Notes: generated by a model from the letters alone, not told the origin. A DNA stretch of 64,000 nucleotides from Leptolyngbya sp. KIOST-1 (GCF_000763385.1 NZ_JQFA01000002.1:310001-374000); one strand, 5' to 3'. Positions 45,301 through 53,683 are shown, numbered from the stretch's first letter. Translations and numbers: made by a program.

Positions 45301-45692
45301 CCCGCTTCCGTTGAAACCCTGGTCTGGGCGTAGCGTTCTTCCAACACCGATAGAGCTTTCGCTACCGCCTGATGATGGGCCTCCAACACCCGCTCGTCCT
45401 GCTGCACCAGAGCCGCAATGCTGACACTCTTGGGGGAGCTGAAGGTAAAGTCTGTCGCCGCCCGCCGCTTTTCTCGGGCAATTGTTTTTCCAGCTAGGGA
45501 TTGTCCCCCTGGAGCTTCACCGGAAAGCATCTGGCTGAACTCCTGCTGATTGACGACCCCAGCCAGACCCAACGACGCAGCCCCTTTCCCCACCCACTTG
45601 GTCGGGTGAGCCGCTTCTTCAGCCGAGTAATAGTCCTCGTGGGTGTAGTAGGTCTCCGCCTGAGCGGCAGACAGGTTGCTTGTGGAAAGCAT
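42351..45692 (-). CDS. MobF-family relaxase/helicase (TrwC/TraI-like)
   Basis: The 1113-residue protein has N-terminal tyrosines (Y15, Y16, Y21, Y22), the HUH-type triad H147, H158, H160 (THSTSREAEPQLHSHCVVMN), and a RecD-like helicase with Walker A GVAGAGKT (429-436) and Walker B IVDEAG (~496-501). A further helicase motif DYAWVNTTYSSQGKTAERVL follows. It nicks and unwinds DNA at oriT during conjugative transfer. No coupling protein or T4SS gene is in the window, so the element is at best mobilizable. The C-terminal Ala/Arg-rich section (42660-43090) overlaps a second reading frame. The extreme C-terminus contains GCSAKEVTLMLVAGS, also seen in the small protein at 47647. Confidence 0.93.
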   Translation of the reverse strand: MLSTSNLSAAQAETYYTHEDYYSAEEAAHPTKWVGKGAASLGLAGVVNQQEFSQMLSGEAPGGQSLAGKTIAREKRRAATDFTFSSPKSVSIAALVQQDERVLEAHHQAVAKALSVLEERYAQTRVSTEAGRTKVTTGNIAAAVFTHSTSREAEPQLHSHCVVMNATQLEDGRWFSLSNEAAIANQKLLGQIYQNELAVALRQQGYQIEPKAHGQFELAGYSPELLKAFSTRRQQILKLIEEWEATGSENNRAMRETATLVSRKRKPKEVDEGLLQRGWNALIQLKGLELPELPEGVALLPETFSSAKSVIDAAIQHCGERESVFRRTMLERFIFEHELGVQGFEAIEGAIAHSPELIRVADGKFTTQTALNLELNTIRLMQQGRGQVAPIVPRGTQLDSLVNHSLNPEQQNAVELAATTPDTVMAWQGVAGAGKTYALSVLRELAHGQGYNFRGLAPSAEAAHVLGESLGIETTTVAGLLVSQPLDEPPQPTLWIVDEAGLLSMKDAHALLRRAALEQARVLLVGDTRQLSAVEAGNPFKSLQAGGMGTAYLETHRRQQNGVLRSAVELVAQGQISEGIEILAQAGCVKEGTQTQERIQQVAVDYLALSAEERESTLVLAGTNAERLALTQAIRAGLQDEGGLGVDSFVMQSLRRKDLTTAQASYPRAYSVGDVLVPIQDYRKQGLIRGEQYRVIAVNPEAQQVVLETPNGSVLSINPALSPRKTVYTTQSISVAVGDKLKWTRNNSQAGIRNGQGFVVTGLEADGTAVVRDGAGQTSTINLSGNQYIDYAWVNTTYSSQGKTAERVLALLGETTNREAFYVAISRAKRAVTLYTTSQADLVRLAQVSRAKENVSDYVPLTQQVITYGQHEQREQRQPEPIPRFDPRAVGERIGQRVAEQLRAAAGRDLREHAASSAPRRPRPDLGGGFSGVTAALEPELGALGRAIAAYRQRRDLLRCAGDLAGAVAAVNCGLEQLERATQDRVGLAAAVDRVARAIGRTVGRERNQLDASDSPKVNSREQLLARWEHYSAGLPAASLELRVAQRALRDGCSAKEVTLMLVAGSETVRLIYDKQGRKEAIAFARHIVKIASQQYKEYTQSPRQSVDNFIGG
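42662..43090 (-). CDS. Nested ORF inside the relaxase 3' end, hypothetical coiled-coil protein
   Basis: The 142-residue frame is on the same strand as the relaxase but in another frame. It reads MDSMNNGNNGNQNPSPALTP then EQWESVLASVLQNSLEPLRVEI and QLQRIVSDETYSDAQATLQEQLRRLIAAS. It has balanced composition and amphipathic helices, while the relaxase frame over the same bases is unusually Ala/Arg/Gly-rich. This is how an overprinted pair would look. It could be an accessory relaxosome protein. No family is recognised. Confidence 0.5.
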   Translation of the reverse strand: MDSMNNGNNGNQNPSPALTPEQWESVLASVLQNSLEPLRVEICVNTLRVLHLEDHVQTLGEDLAALPQHWNQSLGLLVAQLQRIVSDETYSDAQATLQEQLRRLIAASSSWNGQLKTESALQQPLIASLERLEGRLDESGIN

Positions 45693-45990
45693 GGAGAAGC
45701 GAGGTTAAAAACACGACGCCACCCTGGAGCGAAAGCGATAGCGTCTTCAAAAGAGGTAGAAACCCTGGGGGGAGAGCCGTTGCCCGGTTTTTGCCAAAAC
45801 CTTGGCGTACTGTGTGGCCCCTCCGCGAAGCCCCCTATCGGGGGCGCAGCATCGAAGACCAACCTGATTTAGCTAACATTGTATAACCATTTTTCGGGTA
45901 TTGCCGACTTAAAAGTAAACTTAATTAACCTTTTACATCCTATAAGGTTAGATCGCCCTATGGTGAAGGGGTAGCGTTCTGGGTTTCACA
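45693..45990. promoter_or_regulatory. Divergent region with hairpins, candidate oriT
   Basis: This is 298 bp between the relaxase and the ParM-like gene. It holds a stem gccaa-aacc-ttggc (45793-45806) and a perfect stem gccccctatcgggggc (45830-45845). An AT-rich stretch (45870-45955) follows that may hold the promoters. MobF oriT sites usually lie beside the relaxase gene. The nic site cannot be identified by eye. Confidence 0.4.
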
Positions 45991-47118
45991 ATGAAACTTG
46001 CTCCAGTTATCCCACCTGTGGTTCAGTTAGCCGCTGATTTAGGCTCGTCGGCCTCCAAGCTGTTCTACCAGGTTCAGTCCAATCAATGCGCTCCGATTTG
46101 GATGGGAGCGGAAGTGGTGGATGGCTTATCTTCAATTGTTCTCTCCGGGGTGAGTACCGCTGGTCGTCCCCAAGACATGGCTTGGTTAGAGTTGGATAAG
46201 GATGTGGTGATAGTGGGTGAGGCGGCTAAAGCGTTTTTGGACATGAATAGCCTGTCCGCCAAGAAGTATGAGCAGGCGGTTTATAAGCTGGCGGCGGCGT
46301 TGGGGGTGATCGCTGAGATTGAACAGTTGCCCAATCGCTATCAGGCCGAGGTCTGGTTGGCCCTACCGTTGGGTGAATTCTCGACCCAGTCGGTGATCGA
46401 GTCTCGATTCAGAAACCTGTGCCAAAAGGGGTTTACCTGTCGCGGGAAATTTCAACAGGTGGATTTGACCTTCAAGTGCTATCCCGAAGGCTTTGGCCTC
46501 TATCTCATCCGCAAGCAGCATCTAGCTCGCATCGGCGAGGTAATCGAGCAACGCCGAACCACGGTCATGATGATGGGGCACCGCAATCTGTCGCTGCTGG
46601 CTTTTGACAATGGCAAGCTGAACATGAATGGCACCAACTCAGATGGCCCTGGCTTTTGGTTCTTCTTTGAAAAAGGAGCACGGTCAGCTGGAGTAACCAC
46701 CCCCGATTACCCTGCTTTGATGCGAGCCTTAAGTTCGGGTGACCCTCATCAGGTCGCTCCATCCCAGGCTGGAGTGGTGGACTTTTCTGAAGCTGTGGCA
46801 TCGGTTCAAACTCTCTACCGCAAAGCTGTGATGACCTACCTGCGCGATAACCTGCTGAAACGAATGGCGGAGCATTCGGTCGATGTGGTGATCAGTGGTG
46901 GAGCCTCCCGCATGATTTATGAGCCGCTGGTGGACTTCTTTGACGACCTTCGAGCTCTAGGGCGGGTGGAATTTATCGACGGTACCAACGCCGCCTTAAC
47001 CCAGGTGGTTAGTACTCTGCCTGAATTTAGCCAGAATCCTACCCTGGCCGGTCGAATGGCGGATGGTTATGGTTTATTCTTAGGACTCATCGGATCATCG
47101 ACGCCGGTTGCCCCCTAG
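45991..47118 (+). CDS. ParM/StbA-like actin-type plasmid segregation protein
   Basis: The 375-residue protein starts with the actin-fold phosphate-1 motif AADLGSSASKLFYQV. It has WLALPLGEFSTQ in the middle, TVMMMGHRNLSLLAFDNGKL at the phosphate-2 position, and VVISGGASRMIYEPLVDFF near the C-terminus. ParM-type filaments push plasmid copies apart. The two following genes are close (11 and 7 bp) and are likely in one operon. One may be the DNA adaptor (ParR role). Confidence 0.85.
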   Translation: MKLAPVIPPVVQLAADLGSSASKLFYQVQSNQCAPIWMGAEVVDGLSSIVLSGVSTAGRPQDMAWLELDKDVVIVGEAAKAFLDMNSLSAKKYEQAVYKLAAALGVIAEIEQLPNRYQAEVWLALPLGEFSTQSVIESRFRNLCQKGFTCRGKFQQVDLTFKCYPEGFGLYLIRKQHLARIGEVIEQRRTTVMMMGHRNLSLLAFDNGKLNMNGTNSDGPGFWFFFEKGARSAGVTTPDYPALMRALSSGDPHQVAPSQAGVVDFSEAVASVQTLYRKAVMTYLRDNLLKRMAEHSVDVVISGGASRMIYEPLVDFFDDLRALGRVEFIDGTNAALTQVVSTLPEFSQNPTLAGRMADGYGLFLGLIGSSTPVAP

Positions 47119-47129
47119 AGGAGACGGTC

Positions 47130-47639
47130 ATGCCACGCAAAGCCGGGACGGGAACCAAAAGCGAGCGCCAGCGCATTCAGTTTGCCTACAATGCTGACCG
47201 GGAGATGGCGATTGGGGTGGTGTTTCGCTACCTGATCGACAATCCCCTGATGTCGAGTCGAGAAGGCAAGCATAAGGGGTTAGATGCAATGTCGGCGTTT
47301 TGGAAACCGTTTGCCTACCAGGCCTGTACGGATGCTACCGAGGAAGACCTCCATGCCCTGGCGCGAGAGTCGATGGAGGCGTTGGCCCATCAGATGGCGC
47401 TGATTAGCAGCACCTTTGGTGTGGAGCCGCCCAAGACGGAAAACACCCCGCAGCAGGAGCAACTGCGGGAGATGATTCAGCAGGCGGTGACTGCGGCTAT
47501 GTTGAATCTGGTGGGGTCAGGAGCGATTGCGATGCCTCAGAGTCACCCATCAGGTGGATCTGCCACTCCTGCTCCGCTCGAAGGAGTGGGTGTCGATGAT
47601 GCCATGTTTGCCGGGTTAACCGCCTCTTCAGCTAAGTAG
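47130..47639 (+). CDS. Hypothetical protein, ParM partner candidate
   Basis: The 169-residue protein begins with a basic segment (MPRKAGTGTKSERQRIQFAYNADREMAIGVVFRYLIDNPLMSSREGKHKGLDAMSAFWKP). A helical middle and a Pro/Gln-rich region follow. It is 11 bp after the ParM-like gene with an RBS gaggagacgg. The basic N-terminus and operon position fit a ParR-like DNA-binding adaptor, but no motif proves it. Confidence 0.75.
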   Translation: MPRKAGTGTKSERQRIQFAYNADREMAIGVVFRYLIDNPLMSSREGKHKGLDAMSAFWKPFAYQACTDATEEDLHALARESMEALAHQMALISSTFGVEPPKTENTPQQEQLREMIQQAVTAAMLNLVGSGAIAMPQSHPSGGSATPAPLEGVGVDDAMFAGLTASSAK

Positions 47640-47646
47640 GACAACG

Positions 47647-48048
47647 ATGGAACTGACCCCCAAAACTCCGGAAACTGAGGCCGGGCACCAGGCCCGGCAG
47701 CAATACCTGACGCTGGCGCGAGAGGTGATTGGCGAGGAGAGCCTGGACTACACCAGACTCTATCAACAGTTTGCGGACAACGATTGGGCGGCCATCAAGC
47801 TGGATGATGCAGTAGCGCTCCAGGGCCTCAAGGCGGGGTTTACCCCAAAAGAGGTGGCGGTGCTGTTGCTTCAGAGCCCGTACATTCAGCACCAGATCCA
47901 TCACAATCGTGTACCGGCTGCGCCGATGACGCAGTATGCCAAGGGAACGGTGATTAAGATGCTGCAGCAGTTGCGGGTGACACCGTCGGCTCAGCAGCAG
48001 GTGTCCAGACCCAGACCGCAGCGGCAACCGGGGATGGAGTTGGACTAG
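47647..48048 (+). CDS. Hypothetical protein sharing a domain with the relaxase C-terminus
   Basis: The 133-residue protein has DAVALQGLKAGFTPKEVAVLLLQSPYIQHQI at residues ~57-87. The relaxase ends with VAQRALRDGCSAKEVTLMLVAGSETVRLI, so both share a G-x3-KEV-x2-xL core in a similar helical setting. It is 7 bp after the preceding gene. It may bind the same DNA or protein partner as the relaxase tail. Confidence 0.75.
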   Translation: MELTPKTPETEAGHQARQQYLTLAREVIGEESLDYTRLYQQFADNDWAAIKLDDAVALQGLKAGFTPKEVAVLLLQSPYIQHQIHHNRVPAAPMTQYAKGTVIKMLQQLRVTPSAQQQVSRPRPQRQPGMELD

Positions 48049-48159
48049 GACAGCTTGTCTTTAGCTTCTCTAACCATCTCTATCCATAAACATCTTTAAA
48101 TCAGGTTCTACCCACCCTCCAGGGATTATGTCCCAGTACGTTAGTCAGGGGTTGGAGTG

Positions 48160-48411
48160 ATGCAGCTCTTTGTCAATAAGCGTCAGGCTTCCGAATGCTT
48201 GAGCCTGAGTGATTCGACGTTGAAAAAGTATCGGCTCAATGGCGAGTGGATTGAGGGCGTCCATTGGGTCAGGATTAATAGTCGCTGTGTGCGCCATAAC
48301 CTGGATCTGCTCAAGGATTGGGTGCAGAATCGGGGTAACCCAAATGCTCACCTGAAGGCCATCCAGACCTATCAGCAAGGACTTTTGAGCAATCAGCAGC
48401 GAAAACGATAG
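48160..48411 (+). CDS. Small excisionase-like DNA-binding protein
   Basis: The 83-residue protein MQLFVNKRQASECLSLSDST continues LKKYRLNGEWIEGVHWVRINSRCVRHNLDLLKDW. This has the layout of a MerR/excisionase-type winged helix (helix-turn-helix then a hairpin wing). A GTG at 48157 is an alternative start. Given the integrase at 49301, it may be its recombination directionality factor. Confidence 0.65.
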   Translation: MQLFVNKRQASECLSLSDSTLKKYRLNGEWIEGVHWVRINSRCVRHNLDLLKDWVQNRGNPNAHLKAIQTYQQGLLSNQQRKR

Positions 48412-48556
48412 TAGTTTTGGTGCTGAATTAGGAGTCGGCTTGGAGCCTGGTTCCGGAAATGCTGCGAAGCTTTGGATGGGGCTATGGTGCAGGAACGAAT
48501 GCACCCGAGATGGATGGGAAGCAGTACACTTGTTCAGCACTGTGAGTTAGTGCGTT

Positions 48557-48901
48557 ATGATCCACATCATTCGCCAAAGAGCGGAACCTGAGCAGATGCG
48601 CCAGATGCTGGAGGCGCTGGGAATTTACATTAAACTAGCGGTAGATGTTGAGCGCCGTATCCTAGCTGGAGGAGGCGAGTTGCACGCAGACTGTGAGCTA
48701 GTCCTGCTGGACGATGGCAGCCAACAGCGCCAGGTCTGGGGTGCGGATTGGTATCCGCTCAGCCAAACAGTGGGCTACGAGTCGCTGATTAACATTCGCC
48801 CCAGCGCCAACAACCGTTCGATGACAATTCAAGATTCTGGTTTGCGGGACGATATCCGCCAGCTTGTGCAGTCTATCTTGGGCGACGTTCAATGGCAATA
48901 A
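48557..48901 (+). CDS. DUF5674 protein
   Basis: The 114-residue protein has IYIKLAVDVERRILAGGGELHADCELVLLDDGSQQRQVWGADWYP and LINIRPSANNRSMTIQD, which match DUF5674. Its function is unknown. It overlaps the next gene by 10 bp, typical of a two-gene unit. Confidence 0.82.
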   Translation: MIHIIRQRAEPEQMRQMLEALGIYIKLAVDVERRILAGGGELHADCELVLLDDGSQQRQVWGADWYPLSQTVGYESLINIRPSANNRSMTIQDSGLRDDIRQLVQSILGDVQWQ

Positions 48902-49257
48902 ACTGGGACATACTCAAGACACAGTACCTCCAGGCTAACCGGGCGACTCAACTCGATAGCCTAGCGCTGAACTTGACGCGCATCCAGCTGCTGGCCCGCA
49001 GTGGTACCGAGGAGTCAGTGGCCCAGCACCTGGTCAGGGAAAGTCAGTTCTTTATTGAGTGGGCGGTGCTCGGCATTAATCTGGAAACAGACATCGCGTT
49101 TGCCAGCGACTTAGTCGACCTACAACGGTTGCTGAGCCGATGGAAGCTGGGCTGGTCTGAGTTGTGGGCCAATGAGGCTAAGCGTCAGGAGATGGCAGCG
49201 CTGGCTCAGCAGTGGTGCGACCGCATTCACGGGCAGGGGGAGTTGTTGGCCAGTTGA
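48892..49257 (+). CDS. Hypothetical protein coupled to DUF5674
   Basis: The 121-residue, helix-rich protein has no recognised domain (INWDILKTQYLQANRATQLDSLALNLTRIQLLARSGTEESVAQHL). It overlaps the DUF5674 gene, so the two are translationally coupled. A toxin-antitoxin-like pair is possible but not shown by sequence. Confidence 0.75.
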   Translation: MAINWDILKTQYLQANRATQLDSLALNLTRIQLLARSGTEESVAQHLVRESQFFIEWAVLGINLETDIAFASDLVDLQRLLSRWKLGWSELWANEAKRQEMAALAQQWCDRIHGQGELLAS

Positions 49258-49300
49258 GGGCGATCGCGCCAAATCCACGGCTTCACGTTACAGAACAAAC

Positions 49301-50488
49301 CTAAACATCAGTAGGCCGCAGTTTATCCATCTTCAGCCGGTCTAAATAGCGTTCTTCAATCACCTTTGAAGAATTGCCAACCCACCGGGCAATGGTGGTA
49401 GACGAATGACCCGCTAAAGCCTGAAGAGTAATGAACGTATCTCGGCAGTTGTAAGGGGTCATCGTAGCCCCATCCTTTTCGTTCAATCCCAATGCAGTCG
49501 TCACGGTTGACCAGGCTCGTTGGTGGAAGTTTTTCTCGCTGATGATGCCACCTTTGGGGGCACGAAACACCAAATCCTCTGGCAGGCATTCGTCAGGCTT
49601 AATGGATTGCAATAGTTGCTGCAAACGCCCTGGGCAGGTGAACCAGCGTCTGACACTGGTTTTGGTTTCTTCGCGGCGTTCCTTCTTGCCTGACACTTCC
49701 ACAATGCTTTCGTGGAAATGCACTTTGCTGCAATCCTCCGCCACACTACCCCAGCGCAAGCCAATAGCCTCGCAGGGGCGGCAACCGGTCCAAAACAGGA
49801 ATTTCACAAAGGGAGCGTAGTGCTGATACGTAATGCCTTTGCCCTGATGAGCTTCAAAGGCTTCGATAATGCGATCGCGCTCCTCCACGGAATACGCCAC
49901 AGGCGGCAGGGGCTTGGTTGGATCCAAAGCAAGATACATACCCTGGAAAGGGTTACTCGCCACCAGCTTATGCTGGATGCCCCAGTTACAAGCGGCTGAC
50001 AACTGCATCAGGGTACGACGAGCCTGGGATTGGGTGGTGGCTTTGAGCAGTTGTTGACGAAACTTGAGCGGGTCTACCAACCCATCTGTCTTACACCGAC
50101 CGATGTGGGCGGTGACGGGGTTGTAGGTGCCGTTGATCGTCTTGGGAGAAGCGTTAGGCGTCAGGTACTCCACGTAGCGCTCCCAGAGCGCCAACAGTTT
50201 AGACCCTGACTTAGCCACCTTGCCAAGCGATCCAGACGTGGTCTCAGGGCTACGAATCTTGTACTTCTGGTAGGTCGGGTCAAACTCACCGTACTCGATA
50301 TCTCGCTGTACCTCGAAGGCTTTGTCCTGGGCCGTCTTGCGATTAAGCGGCGTATTGGACAGGCCCAGCGACACGAAATGGCGCTTCTCCCCATGGGTGA
50401 AGACCAGCTGTAAACGGTTGTTGGAGCTACGGATTGTGACGGAGCCTGACTTGGCTTTCCGATGCCTGCGTGTGGTGGTCGAAGTCAT
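49301..50488 (-). CDS. Tyrosine recombinase (phage-type integrase)
   Basis: The 395-residue protein has an N-terminal arm and core-binding region, and a catalytic domain with Arg in WTGCRPCEAIGLRWGSV, NCRDTFITLQALAGHSS for the second Arg and His, and Tyr in VIEERYLDRLK. The His normally before the second Arg is replaced (YNCRDTF), as in some cyanobacterial members. It lies 180 bp from tRNA-Thr with the gene start facing the tRNA, so it probably integrates at the tRNA 3' end. I use the ATG at 50488. Confidence 0.92.
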   Translation of the reverse strand: MTSTTTRRHRKAKSGSVTIRSSNNRLQLVFTHGEKRHFVSLGLSNTPLNRKTAQDKAFEVQRDIEYGEFDPTYQKYKIRSPETTSGSLGKVAKSGSKLLALWERYVEYLTPNASPKTINGTYNPVTAHIGRCKTDGLVDPLKFRQQLLKATTQSQARRTLMQLSAACNWGIQHKLVASNPFQGMYLALDPTKPLPPVAYSVEERDRIIEAFEAHQGKGITYQHYAPFVKFLFWTGCRPCEAIGLRWGSVAEDCSKVHFHESIVEVSGKKERREETKTSVRRWFTCPGRLQQLLQSIKPDECLPEDLVFRAPKGGIISEKNFHQRAWSTVTTALGLNEKDGATMTPYNCRDTFITLQALAGHSSTTIARWVGNSSKVIEERYLDRLKMDKLRPTDV

Positions 50489-50667
50489 GGCGCTTCCCCA
50501 CGGGAAATCGAGGATTGAGCGCATTGTACTTTATCTCAATCTTTATCTCAATCTGGGTGTTAAACCTGCCTAATTACCCCTAAAAATGCCCAACGCAATT
50601 TGAGCCTTGGTCGAACCGAGAGCCTCAAAACCCTTGCCAAATGGGCGAAAGGCCCGTTTTTGCTGGA

Positions 50668-50739
50668 AGCCGATGGCGGGATTTGAACCCGCGACCGCTC
50701 GATTACGAATCGAGTGCTCTACCACTGAGCCACATCGGC
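50668..50739 (-). tRNA. tRNA-Thr (anticodon CGU)
   Basis: The minus strand forms a full cloverleaf: acceptor gccgatg/catcggc, D-arm gctcagtggtagagc, anticodon stem ctcga/tcgag with loop TTCGTAA, and T-arm gcgggttcaaatcccgc. The 3' CCA is not encoded. Its 3' end faces the integrase gene, so it is the likely attachment site. Confidence 0.95.
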
Positions 50740-50901
50740 ATATCTATATACAGTCTGTAAGTATAGCAGTGCAGAGCACCTGGTGAATCTATGGAGCTGT
50801 GGGGGAATTGTCAGGGGGAAGTCGGGTTGGAGTGGGTGGAGCAAAGGATGCTCTGAGCTGGGGAGGAGGATTCGGGGGCTTGCGGGGCGATCGCCCCTGC
50901 C

Positions 50902-51423
50902 CTAGTCCTTTTCGATGTACTTGCGAACACTGTTGAGATCGATGTAGCGATCAGTGGCGTTGCGCAGCTCCCGAGCAATCATACCTTCAGTGGAGACAAC
51001 GGTGATATGCGTGTTCTTGGAGCGCAGCAATTCGATCGCTCGCTCAAAGTCCCCATCGCCACTGAACAGAACTACCTCGTCGTACTGCTCGACGGTATTA
51101 AACATGTCAATCGCAATTTCAATATCAAGATTGGCCTTTTGAGAGTAACGTCCGGACGTGTCGTCGTAGTACTCCTTAAGGATTTTAGTTCGCACTGTAT
51201 ACCCCAAGCTAATCAAGGCATCGCGAAATCCTCGCTGGTCTTGGGGATCCTTGAGACCTGTATACCAGAAGGCGTTGACCAGGGTAGCACCACCATCGAG
51301 ACTTAAAAAATATTCCAATACTCGCTTAGGATCAAAAAACCAGCCATTTTTTTGCTGAGCATAGAACATATTATTGCCGTCTACAAAGATTGATAGACGT
51401 TTCAAACCATATTTGTTAGGCAT
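50902..51423 (-). CDS. LabA/DUF88-like NYN-domain protein
   Basis: The 173-residue protein has the NYN (PIN-like) acidic residues in SIFVDGNNMFYAQ, DIEIAIDMFN and VLFSGDGDFERAIELLRSK. In cyanobacteria LabA of this family affects circadian-controlled gene expression. NYN domains are otherwise ribonucleases. It is a single gene beyond the tRNA. Confidence 0.88.
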   Translation of the reverse strand: MPNKYGLKRLSIFVDGNNMFYAQQKNGWFFDPKRVLEYFLSLDGGATLVNAFWYTGLKDPQDQRGFRDALISLGYTVRTKILKEYYDDTSGRYSQKANLDIEIAIDMFNTVEQYDEVVLFSGDGDFERAIELLRSKNTHITVVSTEGMIARELRNATDRYIDLNSVRKYIEKD

Positions 51424-52741
51424 AAATATTAGCGGTTAATTAATTTAGTGAATTACTATAGTCGATGTAGATGCGAGTGCAGTTAAACAAGAATTTTTGA
51501 CGTTAATAGACAACCCTAGCAGTAGTGCTGGCACTCTTCAAGAAATAAGTAGACTCGTCTTTTGTGAACATCAATAGATATTGATAGTGTAACGGCTCTC
51601 CAGAGAAAAATCTAGACAATGACTTAGATATATTCTAGGAAAAGTTTTATCGTAGCGTCTTTAGCTCTAAAGGCTGCAACAAATTATAAGCTAAGGTAGG
51701 CTTGAAATTAATCTATAGGTCTTGGAGAATAATTTATCAAGACAAATACTTTGAAATCCTTGCCACGACTTTAGAAAAGATAGTGGATTACATTAGTAAG
51801 TCATATCCGTGAACGGTGACAGTTCTTCCTAATCATAAATGGCTAGGCCTTTAACTTCTATTCATTTACAGGTTGGATGCCATACGCTAAACCCTAAAAT
51901 CTATCTTTCTAACAGTATAAGCTCTCACACCCGATTCTGGAATATCGTGCCACCAGAGGACTAGTATTGGCGGGCAGAAATATAACAATCCTTGCTGTGG
52001 GGGTTGGGTGCCGGATGCCAGGGGCCAGGAATAGTTAACTAACTTACGCCGCAGAGGATTGGGTGTTGTCATCAGTTGACTACTGGTGGCCCTAGACTCA
52101 AGGGTTGCAGCCCCTAGGCTGTCGTTGAGGTCGGGCATGGTCCTGCTAAGGGTAAGGGATGGCCAGATGGTGATGGCACGCCCCGGGGAGCGTTGCTGGT
52201 CCGGATCTCTGAGGATCGTAGGTCTTCAGGAAAAGTTTCGCAAAAGGTATGCCCGGTGGCCACCTCCAGGCGCTGAATTAGGGTTTGGTGCTGCCGCCCG
52301 TGGGAGCTGAGTGGGCTGGTATTTGACGCATTGACAATAAACACTTGGGTTTTGGGGCCCAGGGCGGGTCATCAATCGTGGCCCAAAGCTCGGTATATCA
52401 AGCCTTGCCCCGCCCGACCCAAGGGACAGCCAAGAGGCTGTAACCTTTGATTTTTGGAGCGTTTAGCCGCTAATTGATGCCAGCCCCTGGGCCCTCAGGG
52501 AGGCGGTCTGTCACCTGGCGCGGTTCAACCCATTGAGATGTGCGGCGGTGGGGAATGGGCAGAGGTTGCAGAAGGGCTCAATTGCGTTAACAATGGAAAC
52601 CGTGACCTGGCGTATGCCCCTGCCCCGCATAGGGATAGTTAGCTCTGGGCGGGTAAGGAGGACGCTGCAGCCAGAGGCACCAGAATTGCAAAAAAGAGAT
52701 GGTTTCACCACTCTATTTACCCATTCACGTTAAAAATAACT
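51424..52741. other. 1.3-kb region without a supported gene
   Basis: The first ~450 bp are AT-rich and likely contain the LabA-like gene promoter. The remainder is GC-richer, with short frames on both strands that lack homology, start sites or codon structure. The last ~50 bp before 52742 should hold the sodN promoter. I see no RNA gene. Confidence 0.5.
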
Positions 52742-53215
52742 ATGCTCAACCAAGCAATTGCTAAACTCCAGGTCTGGTTCCCCGCCGCTGAGGTACATGC
52801 CCACTGCGATGGCCCCTGCGGTGTCTACGACCCCTCTTCGGCCCGCGTTGCTGCTGAAGCCGTGCTGTCTATGACCAAAAAGCTGGTGGATTTGGAAATG
52901 CCCGCCGCTGGCGATAAGGCCGCCTCTGTGGCTTATCACAACACGTTTGCTCGCTACACCGCTATTAAAGAAGAGCAGGCTCAAATCGCTAAGGATGAGC
53001 TGCTGGTGCTGTGGACCGACTACTTTAAGCCCGTACATCTGGAGCAGTTCCCCGACCTGCACGACACCTTTTGGAAGGCGGCCAAGCTCTGCTCGGCCTG
53101 CAAGGTCGAGGTCAGCGTACAGCATGCTACCGAACTGATGGATGCGGTGCAGAAGATTCACACCATGTTCTGGGCGACCAAAAATCGCGATGTCTCCTGG
53201 TACACCGCCAGCTAA
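52742..53215 (+). CDS. sodN: Nickel superoxide dismutase
   Basis: The 157-residue protein has a ~20-residue propeptide ending AEVHA, followed by the Ni-hook HCDGPCGVYDP. The mature N-terminal His and Cys2/Cys6 bind nickel. The helical body (TAIKEEQAQIAKDELLVLWTDYFKP) is standard. It removes superoxide in the cytosol. The processing protease sodX is 24 bp downstream, as in other cyanobacteria. Confidence 0.97.
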   Translation: MLNQAIAKLQVWFPAAEVHAHCDGPCGVYDPSSARVAAEAVLSMTKKLVDLEMPAAGDKAASVAYHNTFARYTAIKEEQAQIAKDELLVLWTDYFKPVHLEQFPDLHDTFWKAAKLCSACKVEVSVQHATELMDAVQKIHTMFWATKNRDVSWYTAS

Positions 53216-53239
53216 TTAGTAGGTTAGGCGGGTGAGGGG

Positions 53240-53683
53240 ATGAGAACGGGGGAAGCCTCCGATCGGTCTCTCCACCTGCCTTTTTCCCATTGTCCAAAGT
53301 TGGTGAGCCATTCTTTCGAACCCTTTTCGTCACCGCCGCTGCTGCTGCGCGATAGCCACCTGGCCGATGTTGGGCTGTGGCTCCTGCGGCGGCGGCGGCG
53401 GTTTCGCATTGTGGGGGATTCCATGCAGCCGTTGCTGGCCCCTGGGACTGAAGTTTTGATCAATCCCTTTGCCTATCGTCACCATCCTCCAGTTCCAGGA
53501 GATCTAGTGGTGGCCTATCACCCCCGCCAACCCGGCCTGAGGCTGATCAAGTGGGTGGTGCGGATCGAGGCTGAGGGTTGCTTTTTGCAGGGGCTGAACA
53601 CGGCGGCCAGCACCGACAGCCGTGAGTTTGGCCTGGTGCCCTGGGAGGGGATTGTAGGTCAGGTGGTGTGTCGCTTTCCGTAG
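53240..53683 (+). CDS. sodX: Nickel-type superoxide dismutase maturation protease
   Basis: The protein (up to 147 residues; the true start could be further in) has signal-peptidase-like motifs. These are the nucleophile Ser in FRIVGDSMQPLLAPG and the base Lys in LRLIKWVVRIE. It has no membrane anchor near its active site, as expected for the soluble SodX that removes the SodN propeptide. It directly follows sodN. Confidence 0.9.
   Translation: MRTGEASDRSLHLPFSHCPKLVSHSFEPFSSPPLLLRDSHLADVGLWLLRRRRRFRIVGDSMQPLLAPGTEVLINPFAYRHHPPVPGDLVVAYHPRQPGLRLIKWVVRIEAEGCFLQGLNTAASTDSREFGLVPWEGIVGQVVCRFP

Noticed and set aside
51887-52344. Small frames in the gap before sodN
   Set aside because: They are under 90 codons, overlap each other on both strands and have no homology or ribosome sites.
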